DNA from: Enterococcus viikkiensis
GTDB lineage: Bacteria > Bacillota > Bacilli > Lactobacillales > Enterococcaceae
Length of the DNA: 64,000 bases
Direction: 5' to 3'
Assembly: GCF_005405345.1 (NCBI RefSeq)
Contig: NZ_BJDW01000003.1
Coordinates: 1 to 64,000, forward strand
A model generated the notes under the pieces. That model was given only the letters and a program-made list of their open reading frames with translations. It had not been told where the DNA came from and ran no database searches. Position numbers and translations under genes: made by a program. Shown here one piece after another: positions 1 to 8,146 of this stretch (positions within the stretch are counted from its first letter, which is position 1; every line of letters begins with the position of its first letter).

Positions 1-208
1 TAATTCTTTGGTCAGAACTATTTTGAGTGTAGCACAAATGGCTTTTTTAGTTGTCTAGCTTAATTTTACAATCGGCGATATCATAAAATAACCTTTTAAA
101 AACGGTGGAATCTTGATATTCATCTAATCTAAATTCGTAAATAACAAATTCAAATAATAATTTTGTTATTTGTATTTTCGATGATTCATCTATCCTTTAT
201 CTAGACAA

Positions 209-236
209 ATCTTCAAAAAGATATCTTTTTGAAGAT
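209..236. repeat. 28-bp perfect palindrome
   Basis: The half-site ATCTTCAAAAAGAT at 209-222 is followed directly by its exact reverse complement at 223-236, with no spacer. It could be an operator, or a cruciform or terminator-like element. No T-run follows on either side. Confidence 0.85.
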
Positions 237-635
237 AGCGAAAAAGAGCAATTAATTATTTTGGTTGTTCGTGCATGCCTGCTCTTAACAATTGTCCCAA
301 AACGTTTCTTCTCTATTTCCGGCGCTTAGCAAAATGAGCTAGAAGAACAGTTCGTTAAAAATGATGGCATAGATAGGCTTACCACCAGTCCCTGTAACTC
401 TTCTCATCCCAACTGCTTAAATTAAATTGCACCAAGATCACTACTAGTACGTGTAAAATCGGTAGACACGTTCTTATTTTACCTACGAAAGATGGGAAAG
501 ACTACGACGATCGAATCGTCTTCATCGCTGTTCAAAAAATAAAAATCTTCCAATAAAAAGTGCATTCGGAAAACACGGAAGAAACTTCATCAAAAGTAAA
601 CAAAACAGCTCCAAAAGAGACCTTACATAATAAAG

Positions 636-665
636 CTTTATATAACAAAACTTTATATAACAAAA
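636..665. repeat. Two perfect tandem copies of a 15-bp unit
   Basis: The unit CTTTATATAACAAAA occurs at 636-650 and again at 651-665 without change. The 15-bp period is a multiple of three, so in a former coding frame it would repeat five codons. Confidence 0.85.
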
Positions 666-1040
666 CCGTCATTCACAAAATCATAACATAGGGACGAGAG
701 CCAAAAGAAACAACTACCCCACCGCAAAAAAAACAGCCGAATCGCCTTTCCTTCCACGGACACCCGCTGCCCTATCAAAATGTGGGACAAAGAAGTCGGC
801 AAGGAAATCTCACTACCGGTAGAGATATTCACTCAAGATCAGCTTACTAAGATCCAATCACCTCTCCTAGTGGCGGTGAACAGCGCCTCACCTTATAAAT
901 TTGTCTCAGAGCGCTACTCGTAATCTAATTATCTTAGTCTATTATTTTACAAACTTTTGAACAAAAAAATATGCCATGGACCTCTCACCTTAACCACTAA
1001 AAGGCAAAACATTCATAGCATACATGCATCCCGATTGATC

Positions 1041-1412
1041 TTATGTAAAATTCGGAGTAACTGCTGACATTGTGTCAATCCCAACGCTGATCCGTAGTGC
1101 TCTATCGACTTCCGCCATTGAGCAATGATCCAAATGGCAGACTTTTTCCTTCAATCTTGATTTATCAATCGTTCGTATTTGTTCCAATAAAATCACTGAA
1201 TCCCGTTCAATTCCAGTGCCATTCGATTTGATTCCAATATGTGTAGGTAATTTAGGCTTCGCCATTTTGGCTGTGATCGCCGCTATAATAATCGTTGGAC
1301 TGAAATGATTGCCTAAATTATTTTGGATCACAAGCACCGGGCGAATCCCTCCTTGTTCAGAACCAATAACTGGCGATAAATCTGCAAAATAGATATCACC
1401 ACGTTTAACCAT
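1041..1412 (-). CDS. mazF: MazF/PemK-family endoribonuclease toxin
   Basis: The 123-residue product matches the MazF (EndoA/NdoA) family of sequence-specific mRNA interferases, which cleave single-stranded RNA in the cytoplasm. The opening MVKRGDIYFADLSPV, the GGIRPVLVIQN stretch with the conserved Arg, and the AAIT stretch with the conserved Thr are all present, as is the ERDSVILLEQIRTID core. The last dozen residues are longer than in the Bacillus protein and look divergent. The gene is last in an acpS-alr-mazF set and starts 37 bases after alr. No MazE-like antitoxin gene lies in that gap, although Bacillus has one between alr and the toxin. Confidence 0.92.
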   Translation of the reverse strand: MVKRGDIYFADLSPVIGSEQGGIRPVLVIQNNLGNHFSPTIIIAAITAKMAKPKLPTHIGIKSNGTGIERDSVILLEQIRTIDKSRLKEKVCHLDHCSMAEVDRALRISVGIDTMSAVTPNFT

Positions 1413-1449
1413 ATTTTACCTCCCAAAACCTAAAATAATTGCTTTTATT

Positions 1450-2577
1450 CTAATCTTGATAAATCCTTGGTACCCGTTCTGACAGCGTACAGCAAACTTC
1501 ATAGTGAATGGTTCCTAAATGATCCGCTACTGCTTGCATCGGAATCTCTTGTCCGTGATTCTTACCGATCAAGGTCACCTTTGTCCCAACTGTATACGCT
1601 CGCGGCAAACGAATCATCAGCTGATCCATACAAACACGACCAACGATCTCACAAAATTCACCTTCAACTAACAATGAAAAACCTTGCATTTTTCGCAACC
1701 AGCCGTCCGCATACCCGATAGGAACAGTACCGATCCATTCAGCTTCAGGAGTGTCATAGGTTTTGCCATAGCCAACCCCTTCACCGGCAGTTAATTGTTT
1801 GACTTGGATCAGTTCTGAAACGAGTTCCATCGCAGGATTCAAAACGTAAGGTTCTACCAATTCATGCCCGGATGGATTCAAGCCATACATCGCAACCCCA
1901 TAACGAATCATATTACCAGGCATCTCGTGATCATGCCATAAAGCCGTTGCACTATTACTTGAGTGGACATAACGAGGTAAATGATCCAATGCGTCCGTAA
2001 CAGCTTTAAATCGTGTCACCTGTTTATGCCAGTAGCTTTCATCCTTTTCATCTGCCGTAGCGAAATGTGTAAAGAGCCCTTCCCAAATCATATTGGGTGA
2101 AGCTTCGATAAAAGCCGCAGCTGTTTTAACTTCCTGTGGTGACAGAAAACCCAACCGGCCCATACCAGTATCCGCTTTGATATGAATTTTGATTGGTGCA
2201 GTGGTTTCTGATAAATCATTCAATACTTCTTGCGCTTCTTCCAACCATTCCTGTGTCGCTACGGTAATAGACAAATCATAATCAGCGACCAACGATAAAT
2301 AACTTGGAAAAACCACACTTAACACTAAAATTGGCTCTGTAATCCCCACTTCACGCAGCTCGATTGCTTCGTCCAGTGTGGCGACACAAAAACCCGTTGC
2401 TCCGGCAGCCAAGGCGGTTTGTGCCGTAGCAATCGCCCCATGGCCGTAACCATCCGCTTTAACAACGGCAAAAAGTTCATTCCCTTTTGGCAGGCGCGCA
2501 ATCTCATGCTCTATATTTTCTCTCATTGCACTTCTATGTATAATAGCTCTAGTAGGCCGATGATACGTTACAACCAT
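1450..2577 (-). CDS. alr: Alanine racemase
   Basis: This 375-residue PLP enzyme interconverts L- and D-alanine for peptidoglycan and teichoic acid D-alanylation. Lys40 in the AVVKADGYGHGA motif is the expected PLP-binding residue of the N-terminal barrel. The C-terminal beta domain carries the GYADGW and GRVCMDQ motifs of the family. The length is typical. A GAGGGA-type ribosome site precedes the ATG, which lies 19 bases after the acpS stop, so the two are probably cotranscribed. Ddl, encoded nearby, uses the product. Confidence 0.97.
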   Translation of the reverse strand: MVVTYHRPTRAIIHRSAMRENIEHEIARLPKGNELFAVVKADGYGHGAIATAQTALAAGATGFCVATLDEAIELREVGITEPILVLSVVFPSYLSLVADYDLSITVATQEWLEEAQEVLNDLSETTAPIKIHIKADTGMGRLGFLSPQEVKTAAAFIEASPNMIWEGLFTHFATADEKDESYWHKQVTRFKAVTDALDHLPRYVHSSNSATALWHDHEMPGNMIRYGVAMYGLNPSGHELVEPYVLNPAMELVSELIQVKQLTAGEGVGYGKTYDTPEAEWIGTVPIGYADGWLRKMQGFSLLVEGEFCEIVGRVCMDQLMIRLPRAYTVGTKVTLIGKNHGQEIPMQAVADHLGTIHYEVCCTLSERVPRIYQD

Positions 2578-2596
2578 AAACTGAATTTCCCTCTTT

Positions 2597-2947
2597 CTAT
2601 TCTTCTAGCAATACTTGGGCGATCGCTAGTTCCTCAGTGTGGGTCAAGCTAACAAACACTTTCCCTTGGTGAGGTGATTTTGTAAAGGCGGGTGCACCGT
2701 TATCATCTCGTAAAATCTCTAACTCTTGAAAACTTACTTTTCCAATCCCAGTTCCCCAAGCCTTGGAAAAAGCTTCCTTGCATGCATACCGTCCTGCTAA
2801 AAATTCTACCTGACGATGCGAAGAATGACTAGCAAAAAGGGCCAGTTCAGCAGGCGTTAAGATCCGTTCCACAAAATGTGGCCGCCGCTCTATGATTTTT
2901 GCCACTCGATCTAACTCTGTCGCATCAATCCCGATTCCTTTGATCAT
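2597..2947 (-). CDS. acpS: Holo-[acyl-carrier-protein] synthase
   Basis: AcpS transfers 4'-phosphopantetheine from CoA to the conserved serine of acyl carrier proteins, activating fatty acid synthesis. The N-terminal GIGIDATELDR motif with the metal-binding Asp and the FLAGRYACKEAFSKAWGTGIGK motif of the family are both visible. I chose the ATG at 2947 (116 residues) because GAGAGGG lies 8 bases upstream and homologues begin MIKGIGID. An in-frame ATG at 2971 would fall about at the transcription start predicted from the extended -10 at 2976-2981. It is the first gene of acpS-alr-mazF. Confidence 0.95.
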   Translation of the reverse strand: MIKGIGIDATELDRVAKIIERRPHFVERILTPAELALFASHSSHRQVEFLAGRYACKEAFSKAWGTGIGKVSFQELEILRDDNGAPAFTKSPHQGKVFVSLTHTEELAIAQVLLEE

Positions 2948-2975
2948 ACTCTCAACCCTCTCGCGTAACATCTTT

Positions 2976-2983
2976 ATTTTACC
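2976..2983 (-). promoter_or_regulatory. Probable extended -10 for acpS-alr-mazF
   Basis: On the minus strand the sequence reads TGGTAAAAT, an extended -10. The -35 region is weak. It sits about 30 bases before the chosen acpS start. Confidence 0.4.
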
Positions 2984-3045
2984 AAAGACTGTTTTAAATG
3001 CTATGTTTTTTTCAAAGAATCTCTATAAAAACTTTGATAACGAAT

Positions 3046-3079
3046 AAAAAAACCATCAATCAAAAAGATTGATGGTTTG
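3046..3079 (-). terminator. cshA terminator
   Basis: Just after the cshA stop, a 10-bp stem (GATTGATGGT and its partner at 3052-3076) with an A/U-rich loop is followed in the minus direction by seven T residues. It separates cshA from the acpS operon. Confidence 0.9.
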
Positions 3080-3083
3080 ATTA

Positions 3084-4643
3084 TTAATCGTTCGAACTCG
3101 TCCGAATCACAAAGCCGCGTTTTTTGTCGTTGCTGCGGTTCGTGTTTTTGTTGTTACTATTGCTACGTGATTTGTTGCCGCCGTAGTTTTTATTTTTTTG
3201 GCTAGAGCTGTTACGGTCGCGATCTTTACGGTAGTTGTCTTTACCACGTCCGCCGCCACGGTTATTATTATTGCGTTTACCGCCACCGCCACGATTGAAG
3301 CCACCTTTTTTATTTGAAGGCAATGGGCGTTCTGGTGTGATTTTTACAGGAACCGCATCTGAAGGATCTTTGGCGATCGTCTTCAATAATAATGCTGCTA
3401 GTTCTTCTGGAGAATAAGCGGCTAATAATTCTTGAGCGGATTCATTGTATTTTTCCAACGTATCAGAATTTTCGCCGATTTGACGTTGGATTTCTTCCAT
3501 CGCCGCACCAAGTTGACCTTTGAAGGCTTCTTTTTCGGTTGGCGGACGCATTGGGTTCATGCGTTTTTTCGTTAAGTTTTCAATGACATGCAAGTAACCC
3601 ATTTCGTTTGGTGTCACGAAAGTTACGGACATACCACCTTTACCAGCACGACCAGTCCGGCCGATACGGTGAACATAGCTTTCTGGATCTTGTGGAATAT
3701 CGTAGTTGTAAACGTGTGTGACACCTGAGATATCTAGTCCACGTGCAGCCACGTCGGTCGCTACTAAAATATCAAGATCGCCTTTTTTGAATGAACGTAA
3801 CACGCTCATCCGTTTTTGTTGTGAAAGATCCCCATGGATTCCTTCAGCTTTGTAGCCGCGCGCTTCTAAACCACGAGCTAATTCATCAACACGGCGTTTT
3901 GTACGGCCGAAAACGATCGCCAAGTCTGGTGTTTGAACATCAAACAAGCGCGTCATTACGTCGAATTTTTCGTAATCTTTTGCCCGAACATAATATTGAT
4001 CGATCAAATCAGCTGTCATTTCTTTCGCTTTGATTTTCACGTGTTCAGGTTCTTTCATGAATTTCACGCCGATTTTCTTAATTGCGTCAGGCATTGTTGC
4101 TGAGAACAATAATGTTTGACGTTCAGCAGGGACTTTGCTGATGATTTTTTCGATATCTTCTAAGAAGCCCATGTTCAACATTTCGTCTGCTTCATCCAAG
4201 ACTAATGTTTCAACGGTTTCTAATTTCAAGGTGTGGCGGTTGATATGATCCAACATCCGTCCTGGTGTACCAACAACGATATGTGGACGATCTTTCAATC
4301 CGCGAATTTGACGGCCGATATCTGCGCCACCATAAACGGCTTGGACACGAATTTTTTTGTCGCGGCCTAAACGGAACAATTCTTCTTGCGTTTGGATAGC
4401 AAGTTCACGAGTTGGTGAGATGACAAGACCTTGTAAAACATTTTTAGTTGTGTCGATCTTATCTAACATCGGCAAACCAAAAGCGGCTGTTTTCCCTGTT
4501 CCCGTTTGTGCTTGTCCAATCACGTCTTTTCCGGCTAATGCTAAAGGAATAGTTTGCTCTTGGATCGGTGTCGCTTCTTCAAAACCTGAGCGTTCGATCG
4601 CTACTAATAGTTCTGGTGCTAATTTTAGTTCTTTGAATTTCAA
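3084..4643 (-). CDS. cshA: DEAD-box ATP-dependent RNA helicase CshA
   Basis: CshA unwinds RNA in mRNA decay, ribosome assembly and cold adaptation. All helicase motifs are visible: a Q motif near residue 23, [27 protein letters not shown] and [10 protein letters not shown]. The last 80 or so residues form a disordered RGG/GN-rich, basic tail, typical of CshA and RNA binding. The 519 residues fit the family. The start is TTG at 4643, with AGGAGG 7 bases upstream. No in-frame ATG is better placed. The gene has its own promoter and a leader of about 290 bases. Confidence 0.96.
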   Translation of the reverse strand: MKFKELKLAPELLVAIERSGFEEATPIQEQTIPLALAGKDVIGQAQTGTGKTAAFGLPMLDKIDTTKNVLQGLVISPTRELAIQTQEELFRLGRDKKIRVQAVYGGADIGRQIRGLKDRPHIVVGTPGRMLDHINRHTLKLETVETLVLDEADEMLNMGFLEDIEKIISKVPAERQTLLFSATMPDAIKKIGVKFMKEPEHVKIKAKEMTADLIDQYYVRAKDYEKFDVMTRLFDVQTPDLAIVFGRTKRRVDELARGLEARGYKAEGIHGDLSQQKRMSVLRSFKKGDLDILVATDVAARGLDISGVTHVYNYDIPQDPESYVHRIGRTGRAGKGGMSVTFVTPNEMGYLHVIENLTKKRMNPMRPPTEKEAFKGQLGAAMEEIQRQIGENSDTLEKYNESAQELLAAYSPEELAALLLKTIAKDPSDAVPVKITPERPLPSNKKGGFNRGGGGKRNNNNRGGGRGKDNYRKDRDRNSSSQKNKNYGGNKSRSNSNNKNTNRSNDKKRGFVIRTSSND

Positions 4644-4932
4644 ATGATATCCTCCTAATGTCTGTTGACCTTATCATTTAGAGCGTATGTTTTGGTATCC
4701 ATTCGCAGTCTGCAGCTGTAAATACAAGCTGATGTTCCTGGCGATACTACCGAAAAACCGCTCCGCGAAGTCACGCGGAAGGATCACCTCTCACAAAAAG
4801 TGGCTGAAACATCCTTCATCTGAAAAATGCTCCAACCCTTCTCAAAATAACTGGTAAGCCAGTTTTACCTGCTACTGGCGAATCTTTAATTTATTGGATG
4901 ACTCATTCAATCATTACTTCATTTCTCGGCAA
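4644..4932 (-). ncRNA. Long structured 5' leader of cshA
   Basis: The leader between the predicted transcription start near 4932 and the TTG codon is about 289 bases and carries no ORF. It contains hairpins such as AACTGG/CCAGTT at 4849-4864 and TCCGCG/CGCGGA at 4762-4779. Long leaders are common on cold-regulated RNA helicase mRNAs, so a regulatory role is plausible but is inference. Confidence 0.55.
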
Positions 4933-4938
4933 TGGCTC

Positions 4939-4967
4939 ATTCTAACATATCCTTACGTTTTCTGCAA
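4939..4967 (-). promoter_or_regulatory. Sigma-A promoter of cshA
   Basis: The minus strand shows -35 TTGCAG (4962-4967), a 17-base spacer and -10 TAGAAT (4939-4944), preceded by TG as an extended -10. It begins just after the murF stop codon. Confidence 0.8.
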
Positions 4968-4974
4968 GTTTTCA

Positions 4975-6330
4975 CTATTTTTGTAAAGCTTCCACAACTT
5001 CAATCAAGCCCATTCCATTACTGCCCTTCAGAACAATGCTATCCTCTGCTTGTAAACTCGCTTTGATAGTCGCAATCAGTAGCTGTTTTGCTTCTTGATT
5101 GAAGTGGTGAACCGCTAACGTTGGGTAACGATCAGCTAAAGCGACCTTCAAGCCTTTGATCTCTTCACCGTATAAATAGATTTCTTGAAAGTCTTGGTCG
5201 TTGATATGTTCCACCATACTCGCGTGGAGTGCATACGACTCTTCGCCTAATTCAAGCATATCCGCTAAAACAGCCAAGCGGCGGCCTTCCGTCGGTAATT
5301 TTGCAAAGGTATCTAATACGAGACCCATCGCTGTAGGATTCGCGTTATACACATCGCTTAAAATATCTGCGCCGTTTCTAGCTTTCAACCATTGCGTCCG
5401 ATTTTGTGTCACTTGGACATACGCCAGTCCTTGGAAAATTTCATCCGTTCCTAGTCCAAACCAACGTCCGATCGCCATCGCAATCAAGGCGTTTTGCACG
5501 TTGTAGCTGCCGGGCAGCGGAATTTGATAGCCGTTGTCATCGACAGAAAAGACAGTCGCACCTTTAGCCTCGTTTAAAATCGACGCTGATAATTCACCGG
5601 TTTGAATGCCAAATGTTTCAATTGTTTGCGAAAGAGACTGTGCGCGTTCCATCAGCAACGGTTCATCCGCTGGAATAATCAACAGTCCATCCGAAGCTAA
5701 GCCGGTGGTGATTTCCATTTTCGCATCCGCAATTTTTTCTCTTGAACCTAGATTTTCAATGTGGGCTTCCCCAATAATCGTGATTGCCGCTACATCTGGT
5801 TCTGCCAACTCAGATAAAACACTGATTTCACCTGCGTGATCCATGCCCATCTCAAGGATCAGTTTTTCTGTTCCTTCTGGCATATGTAAAATAGTATAAG
5901 GCAAGCCAATATCGTTATTATAGTTCCCTTGCGTTTTATACGTCCGAAACTTTTGGCTAAGAACGGATTCGGTCATGTCTTTGGTAGTGGTTTTTCCGTT
6001 TGAACCGGTGATAGCAATCACATCTGGATTTTCTTCCAGTAAATAATAACTAGCTAAAGCTTGGAATGCCTGTAGCGTGTCTTTCACTAAAATCACTGCG
6101 ATTCCTTCCGGTGCTGTCGCTGGATCATTGCTCCATAAAGTAGCAGTTGCGCCATTTTCAATCGCTTTTGACACAAACTCGTGACCATCATTTGTCCCTT
6201 TCAACGGAACAAATAAATCGCCAGCAGAAATTTTTCGTGAATCAAATTCGACACCAGTAACGGTCACCTCATTTTCCGTCAATGTTTCACCTTGAACGGC
6301 CTTCTTGATGATTGTCGTTGTAAAATTCAT
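4975..6330 (-). CDS. murF: UDP-N-acetylmuramoyl-tripeptide--D-alanyl-D-alanine ligase
   Basis: MurF adds the D-Ala-D-Ala dipeptide to UDP-MurNAc-tripeptide, the last cytoplasmic step of the peptidoglycan precursor. The ATP-binding loop ITGSNGKTTTKDM is near residue 105, and the N-terminal substrate domain reads GVEFDSRKISAGDLFVPLKG. The family's central and C-terminal Mur ligase domains follow. I placed the start at the ATG at 6330 (451 residues), where GGGAGG lies 6 bases upstream. The open frame runs 29 codons further upstream, but that part has no ribosome site and is unlike homologues. It follows ddl, which makes its substrate. Confidence 0.96.
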   Translation of the reverse strand: MNFTTTIIKKAVQGETLTENEVTVTGVEFDSRKISAGDLFVPLKGTNDGHEFVSKAIENGATATLWSNDPATAPEGIAVILVKDTLQAFQALASYYLLEENPDVIAITGSNGKTTTKDMTESVLSQKFRTYKTQGNYNNDIGLPYTILHMPEGTEKLILEMGMDHAGEISVLSELAEPDVAAITIIGEAHIENLGSREKIADAKMEITTGLASDGLLIIPADEPLLMERAQSLSQTIETFGIQTGELSASILNEAKGATVFSVDDNGYQIPLPGSYNVQNALIAMAIGRWFGLGTDEIFQGLAYVQVTQNRTQWLKARNGADILSDVYNANPTAMGLVLDTFAKLPTEGRRLAVLADMLELGEESYALHASMVEHINDQDFQEIYLYGEEIKGLKVALADRYPTLAVHHFNQEAKQLLIATIKASLQAEDSIVLKGSNGMGLIEVVEALQK

Positions 6331-6451
6331 GGTGTTCCTCCCAAATTTTTGTTTCAGACTATTAAGAAAGACTTTGCCAACCTGCTTTATTTTGCAATTA
6401 TTTTTGCTGATTCTCAAAAAGCTCTATTGTGTTGGAAAGCCGGACATGGTT

Positions 6452-6496
6452 AAAAGGAACTTGAGACTAATTCCTAGAGAATCAGGTCTCAAGTTC
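6452..6496 (-). terminator. Hairpin after ddl (weak terminator)
   Basis: GAACTTGAGAC at 6457-6467 pairs perfectly with 6486-6496, and a small stem (ATTC/GAAT) nests in the loop. In the ddl direction only four T residues follow, so read-through into murF is likely. Confidence 0.6.
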
Positions 6497-6531
6497 TGAT
6501 TTAACATCATTGGTGCTTAATTATTTGTGTA

Positions 6532-7596
6532 TTATTCAAAAGCAGCTTGCTGTTCATAGCGCTTCATCCCTAATTGAATCAACTCTTCAATCAAGTCGCC
6601 GTATTTCAAGCCCATATTTTCCCATAATAAAGGATACATACTAAATTCAGTAAAGCCTGGCATCGTGTTTAATTCATTCAAGAACAATTCATTCTTGTTG
6701 GTCAAGAAGAAATCACAACGGCTAAGGCCAGTGCCACCTAACATCGTATAGGCTAATTTAGCATACTCCCGAGCTTTTTGCATCACGTCTTCTGGGACAT
6801 CAGCGGGAATGGCCATTTGAATCGTATTATCGATATATTTCGCATTGTAATCATAAAAGGCGACTTCTTTCACGACTTCACCTGGCAAGGTCGTCCGCAC
6901 GTCGTCATTTCCTAGTACAGCAACCTCAATCTCACGGGCGTCGATACCCTGCTCAACTAAGGCACGAGAGTCATACCGATAGGCTTCTTGTAAGGCATTT
7001 TGTAATTCTTCACGGTTTTCAGCGCGCGTAATGCCGACACTTGATCCCATGTTTGCTGGTTTGATAAACATTGGATACAACAACGTGCCTTCACATTTAT
7101 CAAAAATTTGTTTTGGATTTTCTTTCCATTGGTTTTTCAAGACCGGCACAAAAGGAACTTGCGGGATACCGGCAGCTTGCAAGATATATTTCGTCATAAT
7201 CTTGTCCATCGCGCAAGCACTCGTCATTACACCAGCCCCGATATAAGGCATGTCTAACGTTTCTAAAAAGCCCTGAATCGTTCCATCTTCACCATTAGGG
7301 CCATGTAAAACCGGAAAAACGATCGCATTATCTTCTTTAATATCTCCTGCAGCAATAACTTTGCCGCTAAATCCTTCAACAACATTTCCAGTTGTATCCC
7401 AAGTCAGGCGCAACACTTCATCTGTTTCTGGTGCTTCCGTTAACAAAGGGCCTTTGACCCATTGACCGGTTTTATCAATATAAACAAGTTGCACTTGATA
7501 ATAATCAAAATAAACCGCAGAAATAACTGAAAAAGCCGATAAAATCGCTACATCGTGTTCTGGACTTTTCCCACCATAAAGTAAAATAATTTTCAA
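6532..7596 (-). CDS. ddl: D-alanine--D-alanine ligase
   Basis: Ddl is an ATP-grasp enzyme that joins two D-alanines for MurF. The opening MKIILLYGGKSPEHDVAILSA, the MFIKPANMGSSVGITRA stretch, the VAFYDYNAKYID stretch with the Tyr of D-Ala-D-Ala type ligases and the ending NELNTMPGFT are all typical. It is not a VanA-type D-Ala-D-Lac enzyme. The start is TTG at 7596 (354 residues), with GGAGG 8 bases upstream. The in-frame ATG at 7629 has no ribosome site and lies between the -10 and the expected transcription start. It lies directly upstream of murF. Confidence 0.96.
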   Translation of the reverse strand: MKIILLYGGKSPEHDVAILSAFSVISAVYFDYYQVQLVYIDKTGQWVKGPLLTEAPETDEVLRLTWDTTGNVVEGFSGKVIAAGDIKEDNAIVFPVLHGPNGEDGTIQGFLETLDMPYIGAGVMTSACAMDKIMTKYILQAAGIPQVPFVPVLKNQWKENPKQIFDKCEGTLLYPMFIKPANMGSSVGITRAENREELQNALQEAYRYDSRALVEQGIDAREIEVAVLGNDDVRTTLPGEVVKEVAFYDYNAKYIDNTIQMAIPADVPEDVMQKAREYAKLAYTMLGGTGLSRCDFFLTNKNELFLNELNTMPGFTEFSMYPLLWENMGLKYGDLIEELIQLGMKRYEQQAAFE

Positions 7597-7629
7597 CTGA
7601 GTATCCTCCATTACTTTCTGATCCCTCAT

Positions 7630-7638
7630 ATTTTAGCA
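7630..7638 (-). promoter_or_regulatory. Extended -10 of ddl
   Basis: On the minus strand TGC-TAAAAT forms an extended -10, with a poor TTGGGG-like -35 about 16 bases further up. The transcription start would be near 7623, giving a short leader that contains just the GGAGG and the TTG codon. Confidence 0.55.
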
Positions 7639-7687
7639 CAAAAATCATAATCCCCAAAAAGAAATTTTACAAGTATTACGAAGCTTA

Positions 7688-8146
7688 TCATTTTGATGAC
7701 AGTTGTGACTGCTGGATCAAGCCTTCCAGCGTGGTGATAAAATGCTGTCGATCCTCATTCGTATAGGGTTTTGGCCCTTTCGTTCGCTGCTTTGCTTGTC
7801 GCATTTTACTCCCGATAAATCGTTGAGTCAGCAAGCTGTCGATATTCATCTGCGTATATTCCATCCCCGTTTGATGCAGCACATGCTCCGCTTTTGGTAA
7901 AACTAATGAAGCCAAGCCATAATCCTGCGTAATCAAAAAATCCTGTGGCTGGATCAATGAAACAATTTTAAAATCGGCGGAATCAGCGCCGCGATCGACA
8001 TACACAAATTCGACAAACGCCGGATATTCTTTTTTTGAGTAGTGATCGATACTGGTCACAATCACTACTGGTAAGGAATATTTCTGCGCGATCTCGATCG
8101 TCGTATCTTTCACTGGCGAACCATCGCCATCAATCACCAAACGCAT
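7688..8146 (-). CDS. YaiI/YqxD family protein (UPF0178, DUF188)
   Basis: The 152-residue protein belongs to the UPF0178 family, conserved in bacteria and without a proven reaction. The family hallmarks are the N-terminal VIDGDGSPVKD, the VDRGADSADFKIV stretch with conserved acidic residues, ITQDYGLASL, and the RTKGPKPYTNEDRQHF region near residue 125. The Asp-rich layout resembles PIN-like nuclease folds, which is only suggestive. Its first 17 bases overlap the end of the upstream membrane-protein gene, so the two are translationally linked. Confidence 0.88.
   Translation of the reverse strand: MRLVIDGDGSPVKDTTIEIAQKYSLPVVIVTSIDHYSKKEYPAFVEFVYVDRGADSADFKIVSLIQPQDFLITQDYGLASLVLPKAEHVLHQTGMEYTQMNIDSLLTQRFIGSKMRQAKQRTKGPKPYTNEDRQHFITTLEGLIQQSQLSSK

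Larger units (their letters stand above)
1..1040. other. Gene-free, repeat-bearing region (possible decayed locus)
   Basis: No open frame here has both a ribosome binding site and a recognisable product. The plus strand holds several short protein-like open stretches in different frames, roughly 410-560, 570-690 and 690-926, broken by stops. This would fit a decayed gene, but I recognise no family. The region also holds a 28-bp perfect palindrome at 209-236, an AT-rich inverted repeat at 139-171 and two 15-bp tandem repeats at 636-665. It lies downstream of mazF. Confidence 0.5.

Noticed and set aside
684-926. Plus-strand open stretch of about 80 codons
   Set aside because: It could begin at ATG 780, but there is no ribosome site and no family match. 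I kept it only as part of the possible decayed region.
4763-4779. Terminator in the cshA leader
   Set aside because: The stem TCCGCG/CGCGGA has no directly following T-run. The T5 comes five bases later, behind a second GC stretch.
6532-7596. Vancomycin-type D-Ala-D-Lac or D-Ala-D-Ser ligase
   Set aside because: The Tyr-containing VAFYDYNAKYID stretch and location next to murF fit the housekeeping Ddl.
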